Positions 8,713 through 17,124 of a stretch of 64,000 nt of DNA are shown in pieces; position 1 is the stretch's first letter, and the number at the start of each line of letters is the position of its first letter. A program made the translations under genes and the position numbers. Source of the stretch: Flavobacterium oncorhynchi (GTDB lineage Bacteria > Bacteroidota > Bacteroidia > Flavobacteriales > Flavobacteriaceae); NCBI RefSeq assembly GCF_002217355.1, contig NZ_MUHA01000030.1:22690-86689 (forward strand), written 5' to 3'. Under the pieces are notes generated by a model. It was given only the letters and a program-made list of their open reading frames with translations. It was not told the DNA's origin and did no database searches.

Positions 8713-9210
8713 TTATAATGGTTTTCTCATTACAAAATCCTCCATTAAATAACCATTTCCAATTTCGATATCAACTTCTTCTTTTACGTCGAAACCAACT
8801 TTTTTATAGAAATTCAATGCCGTGTTAAAACGGTTTACATTTAATAAAAGCGCAGTCGAATTATTCTTTAAAGCTAATTCTTCAATTAAATCAAAAACTA
8901 TTTTTCCGTAACCTTTTCCTTGCGTTTCTGGCAAAAGATATACTTTATGAATTTTAGTTACAGCTTCATTTTTGTAATTATGCTCAATTCCGATGAATCC
9001 TATAGTGGCTGCTGAATCTAAAATCAAGTAAAACAATTGTTCTTTAGTCTCGATTTGTTTACTTAAAGCTTCATCTGAATAAAAAAGCTTTAACATGTAG
9101 TCTAACTGAGCTTTAGATAAAATACTTCCATATGTAATTGGCCAGGTGATGTTTGTGATTTCTTGAATTATTTTAACATCATTTACATCTGCTTCTGAAA
9201 TTGTAATCAT
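8713..9210 (-). CDS. GNAT-family N-acetyltransferase
   Basis: This is a cytoplasmic acetyl-CoA-dependent acyltransferase with unknown acceptor. In the 165 residues the GNAT core is visible. The strand KIHKVYLLPETQGKGYGKIVFDLIEE contains the acetyl-CoA pyrophosphate-binding loop (Q/RxxGxG/A, here QGKGYG). A later strand, ALLLNVNRFNTALNFYKKVGFDVKEE, carries the typical N-x-x-A-x-x-F/Y-Y-x-K-x-G-F pattern of motif B. It lies 20 bp upstream of guaC on the opposite side of any shared promoter and may be read with it on the minus strand. Nothing fixes the substrate. Confidence 0.88.
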   Translation of the reverse strand: MITISEADVNDVKIIQEITNITWPITYGSILSKAQLDYMLKLFYSDEALSKQIETKEQLFYLILDSAATIGFIGIEHNYKNEAVTKIHKVYLLPETQGKGYGKIVFDLIEELALKNNSTALLLNVNRFNTALNFYKKVGFDVKEEVDIEIGNGYLMEDFVMRKPL

Positions 9211-9230
9211 ATTATATTCTGAAATTTCTT

Positions 9231-10271
9231 TTAATTTGTAAAAACTTGATTTTCTTGTTCACTCACTCTTATAAATGTAGTTCGCTTAGAAAGTTCTTTT
9301 AATCTTGGAGCGCCAACATAAGTACAAGTACTTCGTAGTCCACCTAAAATATCCAAAACAGTCTGAATTACATTTCCTTTAAAAGGCACTTGAACTGTTT
9401 TTCCTTCGCTTGCTCTATATTCTGCAACTCCTCCAACATGTTTGTCCATTGCAGTTGCCGAACTCATTCCGTAAAATTGTTTAAATTTTTCGCCGTTTAT
9501 TTGGATTAGTTCTCCTCCACTTTCAGTATGTCCGGCAAGCATTCCGCCTAACATTACAAAATCTGAACCTGCTCCAAAAGCTTTTGCAACATCACCCGGA
9601 GTTGTACAGCCGCCGTCACTTATAATATGTCCGCCTAAACCGTGTGCCGCATCTGCACATTCTATAATTGCAGAAAGCTGCGGATAACCAACGCCTGTTT
9701 TAACACGTGTTGTACAAACAGAACCTGGACCAATGCCAACTTTTACAATATCGGCGCCTGCCAAAAGTAATTCTTCTACCATCTCGCCTGTAACGACATT
9801 GCCAGCAATAATTACTTTATCTGGATATTGTTTTCGAGTTTGTTTTAAAAACTGGACAAAATGTTCTGAATATCCATTGGCAACGTCAATACAAATAAAT
9901 TTTAAGAGCGGGTTTGCAGTAACTACTGTTCCAATTTTTTCAAAATCTTCTTTTCCTGTTCCTGTGCTTATGGCGATATAGTTATAGAAATCTGAAGTAA
10001 CATTTTTCAGAAAATTATTCCATTCTTCTAAAGTATAGTGTTTATGAATTGCAGTAAAAAGTTTTTCCTTTGCCAGAACCTTCGCCATTTCAAAAGTACC
10101 GACCGTATCCATATTTGCTGCCATAATCGGAATTCCTGTCCAATCTGCCGTACTGTGTAAAAACTTGAAATTTCGTTCGAGAGAGACTTCAGATCTGCTT
10201 TTTAGTGTAGATCTTTTGGGGCGAATCATTACATCTTTAAATCCTAATTTCAGATCAGTTTCTATTCTCAT
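9231..10271 (-). CDS. guaC: GMP reductase
   Basis: This enzyme converts GMP to IMP with NADPH, returning guanine nucleotides to the purine pool. The 346 residues align end to end with eukaryotic-like and GuaC-type GMP reductases. The N-terminus is LGFKDVMIRPKRSTLKSRSEV, followed by PIMAANMDTVGTFEMA. The catalytic loop GIGPGSVCTTRVKTGVGYPQ carries the active-site cysteine near 186. ISDGGCTTPGDVAKAFGAG follows, and then FYGMSSATAMDKH. There is no CBS domain between the barrel strands, which separates it from IMP dehydrogenase. The preceding GNAT gene is 20 bp downstream on the same strand. Confidence 0.95.
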   Translation of the reverse strand: MRIETDLKLGFKDVMIRPKRSTLKSRSEVSLERNFKFLHSTADWTGIPIMAANMDTVGTFEMAKVLAKEKLFTAIHKHYTLEEWNNFLKNVTSDFYNYIAISTGTGKEDFEKIGTVVTANPLLKFICIDVANGYSEHFVQFLKQTRKQYPDKVIIAGNVVTGEMVEELLLAGADIVKVGIGPGSVCTTRVKTGVGYPQLSAIIECADAAHGLGGHIISDGGCTTPGDVAKAFGAGSDFVMLGGMLAGHTESGGELIQINGEKFKQFYGMSSATAMDKHVGGVAEYRASEGKTVQVPFKGNVIQTVLDILGGLRSTCTYVGAPRLKELSKRTTFIRVSEQENQVFTN

Positions 10272-10532
10272 AGTTCAAGATTTTGGTTACTCTCAAAGAT
10301 AGGAAATTTTAAATTCTAGACTTTAGATTTTAGATTAACAAAAACTTGAACTTGTGAACAATTATCAGGCTAATTTACTTTCGCAAAAGCGTCGATCGAA
10401 AAGATTTTTGAACATCTGACCTACGATGCACCAGCTTCGACTTCGCTCAGCCTGACAAATCTAAAAATTGAAAACTGCTAATGCGACTGAGACTAAACAC
10501 TCAAAAAAAACTGAACACTGAACACTAAAAGA
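10272..10532. repeat. Intergenic repeat-rich spacer
   Basis: No gene is visible in these 261 bp. The spacer holds short word repeats: CTTTAGATTTTAGATT near 10319-10334 and ACTGAACACTGAACACT near 10511-10527. It also holds a 16-nt segment, CTTCGACTTCGCTCAG (10435-10450), that recurs exactly at 55606-55621. It looks like decayed Flavobacterium-type dispersed repeats. Confidence 0.55.
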
Positions 10533-11126
10533 TTATCCGTGAATAGTTTCACCTTTTCCGTAATTGGTAATGATTGATTCTTCAAATTCCAACCATTCTC
10601 TCCAGCGTTTTTCAACATCTATTCCAACTCCATATTTTCTAGCATAAGTTATAAAAGTTGTATAATGACCTGCTTCGCTTTCCATTAATTCTCTATAAAA
10701 AACAGCCAGCTCTTCATCTTTAATATTCTCAGAAAGAACTTTAAAACGCTCACAGCTTCTAGCTTCGATCATTGCTGAAAATAATAATCGTTCTACTAAA
10801 CCTGAAACACGACTTCCGTCTCCGCTTTTCTTCATATATAAATAAAGTTCATTTACATAATCGTCTTTACGTTCGCGCCCTAGTTTTAGTCCTCTTTTTA
10901 TAATGATATTGTGAACCTGTTCAAAATGATCGATTTCTTCTTTGGCTAAAGCTAATAAATCTTGAACTAAATCTTGATGTTCAGAGTTGTTGGTAATAAT
11001 TGTAATAGCATTTGTTGCTGCTTTTTGCTCGCACCATGCATGATCTGTTAAGATTTCTTCTATATTTTTCTCAACAATATTTACCCATCTTGGGTCAGTT
11101 GGCAATTGTAATCTTAGTACGCCCAT
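10533..11126 (-). CDS. miaE: tRNA-(ms2io6A) hydroxylase
   Basis: This non-haem diiron monooxygenase hydroxylates the isoprenoid side chain of ms2i6A at position 37 of tRNA. The 197-residue protein shows the ferritin-like helical bundle with metal ligands in conserved order: Glu and His in LAKEEIDHFEQVH, Glu in LLFSAMIEARSCERF, and Glu and His in MESEAGHYTTF. The start RLQLPTDPRW is characteristic of the MiaE family. It is followed by a strongly palindromic spacer and lies downstream of glyA on the same strand. Substrate use is inferred from the family; the tRNA thiolation and prenylation enzymes are not in this window. Confidence 0.92.
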   Translation of the reverse strand: MGVLRLQLPTDPRWVNIVEKNIEEILTDHAWCEQKAATNAITIITNNSEHQDLVQDLLALAKEEIDHFEQVHNIIIKRGLKLGRERKDDYVNELYLYMKKSGDGSRVSGLVERLLFSAMIEARSCERFKVLSENIKDEELAVFYRELMESEAGHYTTFITYARKYGVGIDVEKRWREWLEFEESIITNYGKGETIHG

Positions 11127-11160
11127 TTTTTATATTTGTTTCAGGTTTATTTTGTTTAAC

Positions 11161-11256
11161 GTTTCAAGTTTTCTATTCTAAACGAAAAAAGTTTAAAGTT
11201 TTAAACCGTCTTTTGAACAGTCCAAAACTTTAAACTTGAAACTTTAAACTTGAAAC
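11161..11256. repeat. Nested inverted repeats between miaE and glyA
   Basis: Two nested perfect inverted repeats are present. The outer 11-bp arms are GTTTCAAGTTT (11161-11171) with AAACTTGAAAC (11246-11256). The inner 13-bp arms are 11190-11202 with 11224-11236. The arms are built of the repeated word ACTTTAAACTTGAA. They could fold into a long hairpin in RNA from either strand. No gene is present. Confidence 0.75.
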
Positions 11257-11262
11257 TATTTT

Positions 11263-12537
11263 TTAGTAAGCAAAAATTGGTCTTTCGCTCATCATTTCGT
11301 TTACTTGTTCAGCAACTTCTTCGATAACATCTTCATTTGTGTGATCTGTAAGAACTTTATCGATTAAAGCAACGATAGTTTCCATGTCTTTTTCAACTAA
11401 ACCACGAGTTGTGATTGCAGCTGTTCCTACACGAATTCCAGAAGTAACAAATGGTGATTTATCATCAAATGGAACCATATTTTTATTTACTGTGATTTCT
11501 GCTTTTACTAATGCATTTTCAGCTTCTTTACCAGAAATATTTTTGTTTCTTAAGTCAATAAGCATCATATGGTTATCAGTTCCTCCAGAGATAATGTTGT
11601 AACCTCTTTTTACGAAAGCATCTGCCATTGCGTTTGCATTTTTTTGTAATTGCATTGCATATGTAAAGAATTCATCTTTAAGTGCTTCGCCAAAAGCAAC
11701 TGCTTTTGCAGCAATAATATGCATTAAAGGTCCACCTTGATTTCCTGGGAAAACTGCTAAATCTAATAATGAAGACATCATTCTGATTTCTCCTTTTGGA
11801 GTTTTTAAACCTTGTGGGTTTTCAAAATCTTTCCCCATCAAGATCAAACCTCCACGAGGTCCGCGTAATGTTTTGTGAGTTGTTGTTGAAACAATATGAC
11901 AATGAGGGATTGGATCATTCATTAAACCTTTTGCAATTAAACCTGCAGGGTGAGAAATATCAGCAAATAAAATTGCTCCTACGCTGTCAGCGATTTGTCT
12001 GAAACGAGCAAAATCCATATCACGAGAATAAGCCGAAGCTCCTGCGATAATTAATTTTGGCTGCTCTTTTGTAGCAATTTCTTGAATTTTATCATAATCT
12101 AAACGACCTGTTTCAGCATCTACACCGTAGAAAACTGGACGGTACAAACGACCAGAAAAGTTAACTGGTGAACCGTGAGTCAAGTGACCACCGTGCGATA
12201 AATCAAATCCTAAGATTGTATCACCAGGATTTAAACAAGCGTGATATACAGATGTATTTGCTTGTGAACCTGAGTGAGGCTGTACGTTTGCATATTCAGC
12301 ACCAAACAATTCTTTTGCTCTGTCAATAGCAATTTGTTCAATAACGTCAACTACTTCGCAACCGCCGTAGTATCTTTTGCCAGGATAACCCTCGGCATAT
12401 TTATTAGTTAAAACAGACCCAGCTGCTTGCATTACTTCATCACTTACAAAATTTTCTGAAGCGATAAGTTCTAATCCGTGAATTTGTCTATCTTTTTCCT
12501 CTAGGATAAGACTAAAAATTTGTTCGTCGCGTTGCAT
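11263..12537 (-). CDS. glyA: Serine hydroxymethyltransferase
   Basis: This PLP enzyme interconverts serine and tetrahydrofolate with glycine and methylene-tetrahydrofolate, the main source of one-carbon units. From the start MQRDEQIFSLILEEKDRQ the protein has 424 residues, the usual SHMT length. It shows the hallmark GLELIASENFVSDEVM and the PLP-lysine motif STTTHKTLRGPRGG with Lys222. It also has LSHGGHLTHGS and ISHPAGLIAKG. A further in-frame codon upstream would add 12 residues (MYFCRKLTKNEK), but family proteins start at the chosen Met. It is divergent from the fumarylacetoacetase gene. Confidence 0.96.
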   Translation of the reverse strand: MQRDEQIFSLILEEKDRQIHGLELIASENFVSDEVMQAAGSVLTNKYAEGYPGKRYYGGCEVVDVIEQIAIDRAKELFGAEYANVQPHSGSQANTSVYHACLNPGDTILGFDLSHGGHLTHGSPVNFSGRLYRPVFYGVDAETGRLDYDKIQEIATKEQPKLIIAGASAYSRDMDFARFRQIADSVGAILFADISHPAGLIAKGLMNDPIPHCHIVSTTTHKTLRGPRGGLILMGKDFENPQGLKTPKGEIRMMSSLLDLAVFPGNQGGPLMHIIAAKAVAFGEALKDEFFTYAMQLQKNANAMADAFVKRGYNIISGGTDNHMMLIDLRNKNISGKEAENALVKAEITVNKNMVPFDDKSPFVTSGIRVGTAAITTRGLVEKDMETIVALIDKVLTDHTNEDVIEEVAEQVNEMMSERPIFAY

Positions 12538-12581
12538 TTTTTCGTTTTTCGTTAATTTCCTGCAAAAATACAAAAAAACGT

Positions 12582-12611
12582 TTGTGATACTGTTAGATTA
12601 TGATATATTTG
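12582..12611 (+). promoter_or_regulatory. Bacteroidota-type promoter of the fumarylacetoacetase gene
   Basis: A -33 element TTG (12582-12584), a 19-bp spacer and a -7 element TATATTTG (12604-12611) match the TTG-N17-23-TAnnTTTG consensus. They lie 35 bp before the ATG. Confidence 0.7.
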
Positions 12612-12646
12612 ACAAGTAATTTTTCAACAAATAATTAACATTCAAC

Positions 12647-13930
12647 ATGCCAATAACCGCTAACGATACCAAAAGAAAATCATGGTTAGAAGTACCAGAA
12701 AATAGCGACTTTCCTATTCAAAACATTCCTTTCGGTGTATTTCTTACTAAAGAAAATGTTGTGACCGTAGGAACAAGAATTGGTGATTACGCTATAGATT
12801 TAGGGGCTTTACAACAATTGAACTATTTTGCAGGAATTGATTTGACTGACGATATGTTCATGCAAGATACGCTTAATGATTTTATTTCTGATGGAAAAAA
12901 AACATGGCGTTTAGTTCGAAATCGCATTGCCGAGATTTTCGACGAAACCAATCCACAACTTAGAGATTCAACAAAAGACAGAGATATTGTTATTTTTAAC
13001 ATCGATGATGTAGAAATGCAGCTTCCTGTTTTAATTGGTGATTATACTGACTTTTATTCGAGCAGAGAACACGCTACAAACGTAGGAAAACTGTTCCGCG
13101 ACCCTGAAAATGCGCTTTTTCCAAACTGGCTGCATATCCCAGTAGGTTATCACGGAAGAAGCTCAACAATTGTTCCGTCAGGAATTCCAGTTCACAGACC
13201 AATGGGACAAACTTTGCCGGCAGGTGAAAAATATCCTGTTTTCGGTCCGTCTCGTTTAGTTGATTTTGAATTGGAAACTGCTTTTATTACAACTGATGTC
13301 AATGTAATGGGAGAAAACATTTCAACGTATGAAGCTGAAGATTATATTTTTGGTATGGTTTTACTAAATGACTGGAGTGCGCGTGATATCCAAAGATGGG
13401 AATATGTGCCGCTTGGGCCATTTTTAGCTAAAAACTTTGCAACTTCAATTTCTCCGTGGATTGTTACTATGGATGCTTTAGAGCCTTTTAGAACAAAAGG
13501 ACCTAAACAAGACCCTACTCCGCTTCCATACTTACAAACAAAAGGAAAAAAAGCTTTTGATATTCATTTAGAAGTTTCAATAAAACCAGAAGAAAAGGAA
13601 GAAACTGTGGTTTCTAAATCTAATTTTAAATATTTGTACTGGTCAATGAGTCAGCAGTTAGCGCACCATACTTCAAACGGATGCCGCGTTAATTCGGGTG
13701 ATATGATGGGTTCAGGAACTATTTCAGGACCAACTGATGATAGTTTTGGTTCTATGTTAGAATTGACTTGGGGAGGAAAAAATCCAGTTAAACTAAATGA
13801 TGGCAGCGAACGTAAATTTATTGAAGATAATGACACAGTAATTATTCGCGGTTTCTGCGAGAGCAATGAAGTACGAATTGGATTTGGAGAAGTTTCAAGC
13901 CAATTATTACCTCCATTTATCAGACAATGA
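12647..13930 (+). CDS. fahA: Fumarylacetoacetase
   Basis: This enzyme splits fumarylacetoacetate into fumarate and acetoacetate, the last step of tyrosine catabolism. The 427-residue protein starts with the FAH N-terminal domain (KRKSWLEVPENSDFPIQNIPFGVF). The catalytic domain carries DYTDFYSSREHATNVG, with the catalytic Asp/His region and metal ligands. It also has LHIPVGYHGRSSTIVPSG, LVDFELETAFI, LLNDWSARDIQRWEYVPLGPF, and NGCRVNSGDMMGSGTISGP. All are typical of eukaryote-like FAH. Homogentisate dioxygenase and the isomerase are not in the window. It has its own promoter and a downstream hairpin terminator. Confidence 0.96.
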   Translation: MPITANDTKRKSWLEVPENSDFPIQNIPFGVFLTKENVVTVGTRIGDYAIDLGALQQLNYFAGIDLTDDMFMQDTLNDFISDGKKTWRLVRNRIAEIFDETNPQLRDSTKDRDIVIFNIDDVEMQLPVLIGDYTDFYSSREHATNVGKLFRDPENALFPNWLHIPVGYHGRSSTIVPSGIPVHRPMGQTLPAGEKYPVFGPSRLVDFELETAFITTDVNVMGENISTYEAEDYIFGMVLLNDWSARDIQRWEYVPLGPFLAKNFATSISPWIVTMDALEPFRTKGPKQDPTPLPYLQTKGKKAFDIHLEVSIKPEEKEETVVSKSNFKYLYWSMSQQLAHHTSNGCRVNSGDMMGSGTISGPTDDSFGSMLELTWGGKNPVKLNDGSERKFIEDNDTVIIRGFCESNEVRIGFGEVSSQLLPPFIRQ

Positions 13931-13963
13931 AGAGCAGATCAATCTGAAGAGATATAGAAATAG

Positions 13964-13993
13964 AAAAACCTTGGTGAGAGCCAAGGTTTTTTT
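13964..13993 (+). terminator. Rho-independent terminator of fahA
   Basis: A 10-bp stem (AAAACCTTGG with CCAAGGTTTT) with a 6-nt loop is followed by a T run of seven. It lies 34 bp after the fahA stop. Confidence 0.85.
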
Positions 13994-14045
13994 ATGTTTA
14001 TTTATTTACATTTCAATCTCGCAAGAAGTGATGCTTTTTCTCATT

Positions 14046-14151
14046 TTTGTCATTTCGACGCAAGGAGAAATCTTCGCAAGTGACTCCGTAACAATAAGAC
14101 AATCTTTGTGGAGCTTCTCGTGGAGATTTCTCCTTGCGTCGAAATGACAAA
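14046..14151. repeat. Palindromic repeat with 28-bp perfect arms
   Basis: The left arm (14046-14073, beginning TTTGTCATTTCGACGCAAGG) is the exact reverse complement of the right arm (14124-14151). A 50-bp centre also pairs partly. The GTCATTTCGACG sequence is of a type I recall as dispersed in many Bacteroidota genomes, probably a mobile hairpin element without its own gene. It lies between the convergent fahA and aguA genes and could also stop transcription. Confidence 0.85.
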
Positions 14152-14175
14152 TAGTATGTATTTGCTGCTATTTAA

Positions 14176-15216
14176 TTAAGCAGGAATTTGCTGGCTTAAG
14201 CAATGTAAAGTTCCAAATCCCCAAATAAAATCAATACAGCTTATTCCGATTACTTCTCTATCAGGGAAACACTCAGCTAAAATATTTAAAGCCACGCGAT
14301 CGTTGCTATCGTTAAATGTTGGTACTAAAACGCAATTATTTAAGATTAAGAAATTAGCATAACTTGCAGGTAATCTTAAATCTTCGAAATCTACACGTTT
14401 TGGCATTGGAAGCGCTACAATAACCGGCGATTTTCCGTTTTCTAATTTTGCATTTTGCAAACGTTTCAAATTATCCTGTAAAGGTTTGTAATTTGAATCG
14501 TTTTTATCTGTTTCTACAATAGTTACAATTGTATCTTCATTTACAAATCGGCATAAATCATCGATATGACCGTGAGTATCATCACCTTCGATTCCATCAC
14601 CCAGCCAAATTACATTCGTAACACCTAAATATTCTTTAAAAACAGCTTCGTAATCTTCTTTTGTAAAACCTTGATTTCTTACCTGAATCGTAGGATGCAT
14701 CAAGCATTCCTCAGAAGTAAGTAAAGTACCTTTTCCGTTTACATCTATTGCTCCGCCTTCTACGATTACTGGTTTACCTTTGTACATAACCTGAGTTAAA
14801 GGCACATCAATAAAATCAGCTACTTTACCAGGAACGAACTTATCTAATTGATAGTTTTTGTATTTCGCCCAGCCATTAAAATTAAAATTTAACGCTTCTC
14901 GTTTTGAACCATTTTTTACAATAATCGGTCCAGAATCACGCATCCAGCTTCTGTTGGTTTTATGAATGATAAAAGAAACATTTTTAATGTTTACACGAGC
15001 TCTTTCAAGCATATCAGCCACTTTTTCTTTTAATTTCTCGTCGGCAACAACCAAAAAAACAGTTTCAAATGTTGCCACTTTTTTTATAAATTCTACAAAA
15101 GCCCATTGAACAGCTTCATATTTTCCTGGCCAGTCATTACCATTATGAGGAAAACATAATACAATTCCTTGTTGTTTTTCCCATTCTGCTGGAAATCTTC
15201 TATTATTTGTTGACAT
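14176..15216 (-). CDS. aguA: Agmatine deiminase
   Basis: This enzyme hydrolyses agmatine to N-carbamoylputrescine and ammonia, the first step of putrescine synthesis from agmatine. The 346 residues belong to the PAD_porph/agmatine deiminase family. The N-terminus is RRFPAEWEKQQGIVLCFPH; NRSWMRDSGPIIV holds substrate-binding Arg and Asp; GDDTHGHIDDLCRF contains the catalytic His. The C-terminal GFGTLHCLSQQIP carries the nucleophile Cys339. The partner amidase aguB is encoded 3.4 kb downstream on the same strand, so the pathway is complete in this window. A porphyromonas-type peptidylarginine deiminase is unlikely, because there is no signal peptide. Confidence 0.93.
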   Translation of the reverse strand: MSTNNRRFPAEWEKQQGIVLCFPHNGNDWPGKYEAVQWAFVEFIKKVATFETVFLVVADEKLKEKVADMLERARVNIKNVSFIIHKTNRSWMRDSGPIIVKNGSKREALNFNFNGWAKYKNYQLDKFVPGKVADFIDVPLTQVMYKGKPVIVEGGAIDVNGKGTLLTSEECLMHPTIQVRNQGFTKEDYEAVFKEYLGVTNVIWLGDGIEGDDTHGHIDDLCRFVNEDTIVTIVETDKNDSNYKPLQDNLKRLQNAKLENGKSPVIVALPMPKRVDFEDLRLPASYANFLILNNCVLVPTFNDSNDRVALNILAECFPDREVIGISCIDFIWGFGTLHCLSQQIPA

Positions 15217-15402
15217 AAAAAGGTTCTATTTTGAAAGAGTACAAAGATAAACATTCGTTAGGATTTTAAAACATTTGAATAGAAATGATCTGATATTTAA
15301 TACTTATTGCCTTCTAAAAATTAAGTTAAAGATTAAATAATGAAGGCTTAATATACTGCCGAGATCAGCTAATTACATTTGGCGAAACTAAAAAACTAAC
15401 AA

Positions 15403-16923
15403 ATGAAAAAATTAAGTATCACATTATTAGCAGTATTAGCTCTTATGACAAGCTGTAATAACGATGAAAACTCAAAAAATGAAGAAAACGAAGTTGTTGC
15501 AAATGAAAACCCAGCAACTTTTAAAGAAATCGGCTCAATTACAATTGGCGGAGAAGCTGCTGCCGAAATTTCTGCGTACTGCGAAAAAACAAAAAAACTT
15601 TTTACAGTAAATAACAGCGGAACAAACCAAATTGATGTAATTGATTTGTCTGATCCAACTAAACCTGCGAAAATTGGAAAGATTGATTTAACTCCTTATG
15701 AAGGCGCGTCAAACAGCGTTTCTGTTTTTAATGGTAAACTTGCTGTTGCTTTAGAATCAACAACTAATAAACAAGGAAACGGAAAAGTTGTAATTTTTAA
15801 CACAAGTGATTATAGCTTAATAAAACAAGTTACTGTTGGAGCTTTACCAGATATGATCACATTTTCTCCTGATGGAAAGTTTATTATGACGGCAAATGAA
15901 GGTGAACCAAATACAGATTATTCTCAAGATCCTAACGGAACAATCTCTATTATTGATACTAATACGTATACTGTTACAACCCTTGATTTCAGCTCATTCA
16001 GCGGTCAAGCTGCATCATTAGCTAAAGATGGATTTAGAATTTCTAAGTTTGCTAAGAGTTTTGCTCAGGACATTGAACCAGAATATATTACTATTTCTGA
16101 TGATTCTAAAACGGCATGGGTAACTCTTCAAGAAAATAATGGTGTTGCAAAAGTAGATTTGACTTCAAAAACGATTACTGCGATCTATCCGTTAGGTTTA
16201 AAGGATTTTAACACTGCTGAAAATGCGATTGATGTAAGCGATAAAGATGATAAAATTGCTTTTAATCCGTGGAAAGTTAAAGGAATGTATATGCCAGATG
16301 CAATTAGTCATTTTTCAGCAAATAATGTTCCTTATTTTGTTACAGCGAATGAAGGAGATGCGAGAGAATATACGGCTTACTCAGATATTAAACGAATGAA
16401 AGATATGAAACTGGATGCTGCTGTTTTCCCAGATGCTGCAACTTTAAAATTAGAAACAAATTTAGGAAGACTTAATCTTGTTGCTGATATGGGTGATACT
16501 GATGGAGACGGCGATTTAGACCAAATGGTAAGTTTTGGCGCTCGCTCTTTCTCTATTTGGAATGGAAATACTGGAAAAATTGTTTACGACAGCAAAAATG
16601 ATGTTGATAAAAAAACAAATGAATTTGGAACTTATGATGATAAACGAAGCGATGACAAAGGATCTGAGCCTGAAGCTGTAGTTGTGGCTAAAATGGGAAA
16701 TCAGAACATTTTGTTCGTTGGACTTGAAAGATCAGATGCTTTTATGACTTATGATGTAACAAATCCCGCTTCACCGCAATATTTGCAAACGGTAAAAACT
16801 GGAGATGCTCCAGAAGGACTTTTATTTATACCAGCTTCAAAAAGTCCTAATAAAAGAAGTTTAGTAGTCGTAAGCAGCGAAGGCGATGGAACCCTAAAGA
16901 TCTATCAGCCAGATCTTAAGTAG
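15403..16923 (+). CDS. Choice-of-anchor I family beta-propeller lipoprotein
   Basis: This cell-envelope lipoprotein has 506 residues. A lipoprotein signal ends at Cys18 (LLAVLALMTSC), followed by an Asn/Asp/Glu-rich linker. The rest consists of repeated propeller blades, for example IDVIDLSDPTKPAKIG, VVIFNTSDYSLIKQVTVGALPDMITFSPDGKFIMTANEGEPN and ITISDDSKTAWVTLQENNGVAKVDL. One segment, MGDTDGDGDLDQMVSFGARSFSIWN, looks like a calcium-binding loop. This is the choice-of-anchor I arrangement found in secreted proteins sometimes annotated as alkaline-phosphatase-like. No catalytic residues can be assigned. It has its own terminator. Confidence 0.82.
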   Translation: MKKLSITLLAVLALMTSCNNDENSKNEENEVVANENPATFKEIGSITIGGEAAAEISAYCEKTKKLFTVNNSGTNQIDVIDLSDPTKPAKIGKIDLTPYEGASNSVSVFNGKLAVALESTTNKQGNGKVVIFNTSDYSLIKQVTVGALPDMITFSPDGKFIMTANEGEPNTDYSQDPNGTISIIDTNTYTVTTLDFSSFSGQAASLAKDGFRISKFAKSFAQDIEPEYITISDDSKTAWVTLQENNGVAKVDLTSKTITAIYPLGLKDFNTAENAIDVSDKDDKIAFNPWKVKGMYMPDAISHFSANNVPYFVTANEGDAREYTAYSDIKRMKDMKLDAAVFPDAATLKLETNLGRLNLVADMGDTDGDGDLDQMVSFGARSFSIWNGNTGKIVYDSKNDVDKKTNEFGTYDDKRSDDKGSEPEAVVVAKMGNQNILFVGLERSDAFMTYDVTNPASPQYLQTVKTGDAPEGLLFIPASKSPNKRSLVVVSSEGDGTLKIYQPDLK

Positions 16924-16944
16924 TCAATTTTAACAAAATTATTG

Positions 16945-16978
16945 AGAGGGTAAAATATTAATTTTACCCTCTTTTTTT
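16945..16978 (+). terminator. Rho-independent terminator
   Basis: An 11-bp stem (GAGGGTAAAAT with ATTTTACCCTC) is followed by a T run of seven. It lies 22 bp after the lipoprotein gene. Confidence 0.85.
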
Positions 16979-17124
16979 ATCAAAAATTGAGTTTTTATTA
17001 ACTAATTTACATAATTAAATGCCAAAATATGGGAATTATGTAAGACCCAATAGAACACAATCTAAAACATGAAGCATAATTTTGTCAGGAGTTTAATAAT
17101 AAAAACAACTAAATTTTTGATATC

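Noticed and set aside
13866..14147. A 93-codon frame overlapping the end of fahA on the plus strand
   Set aside because: It overlaps fahA in another frame, passes through the fahA terminator and ends within the palindromic repeat. Its composition is not protein-like.
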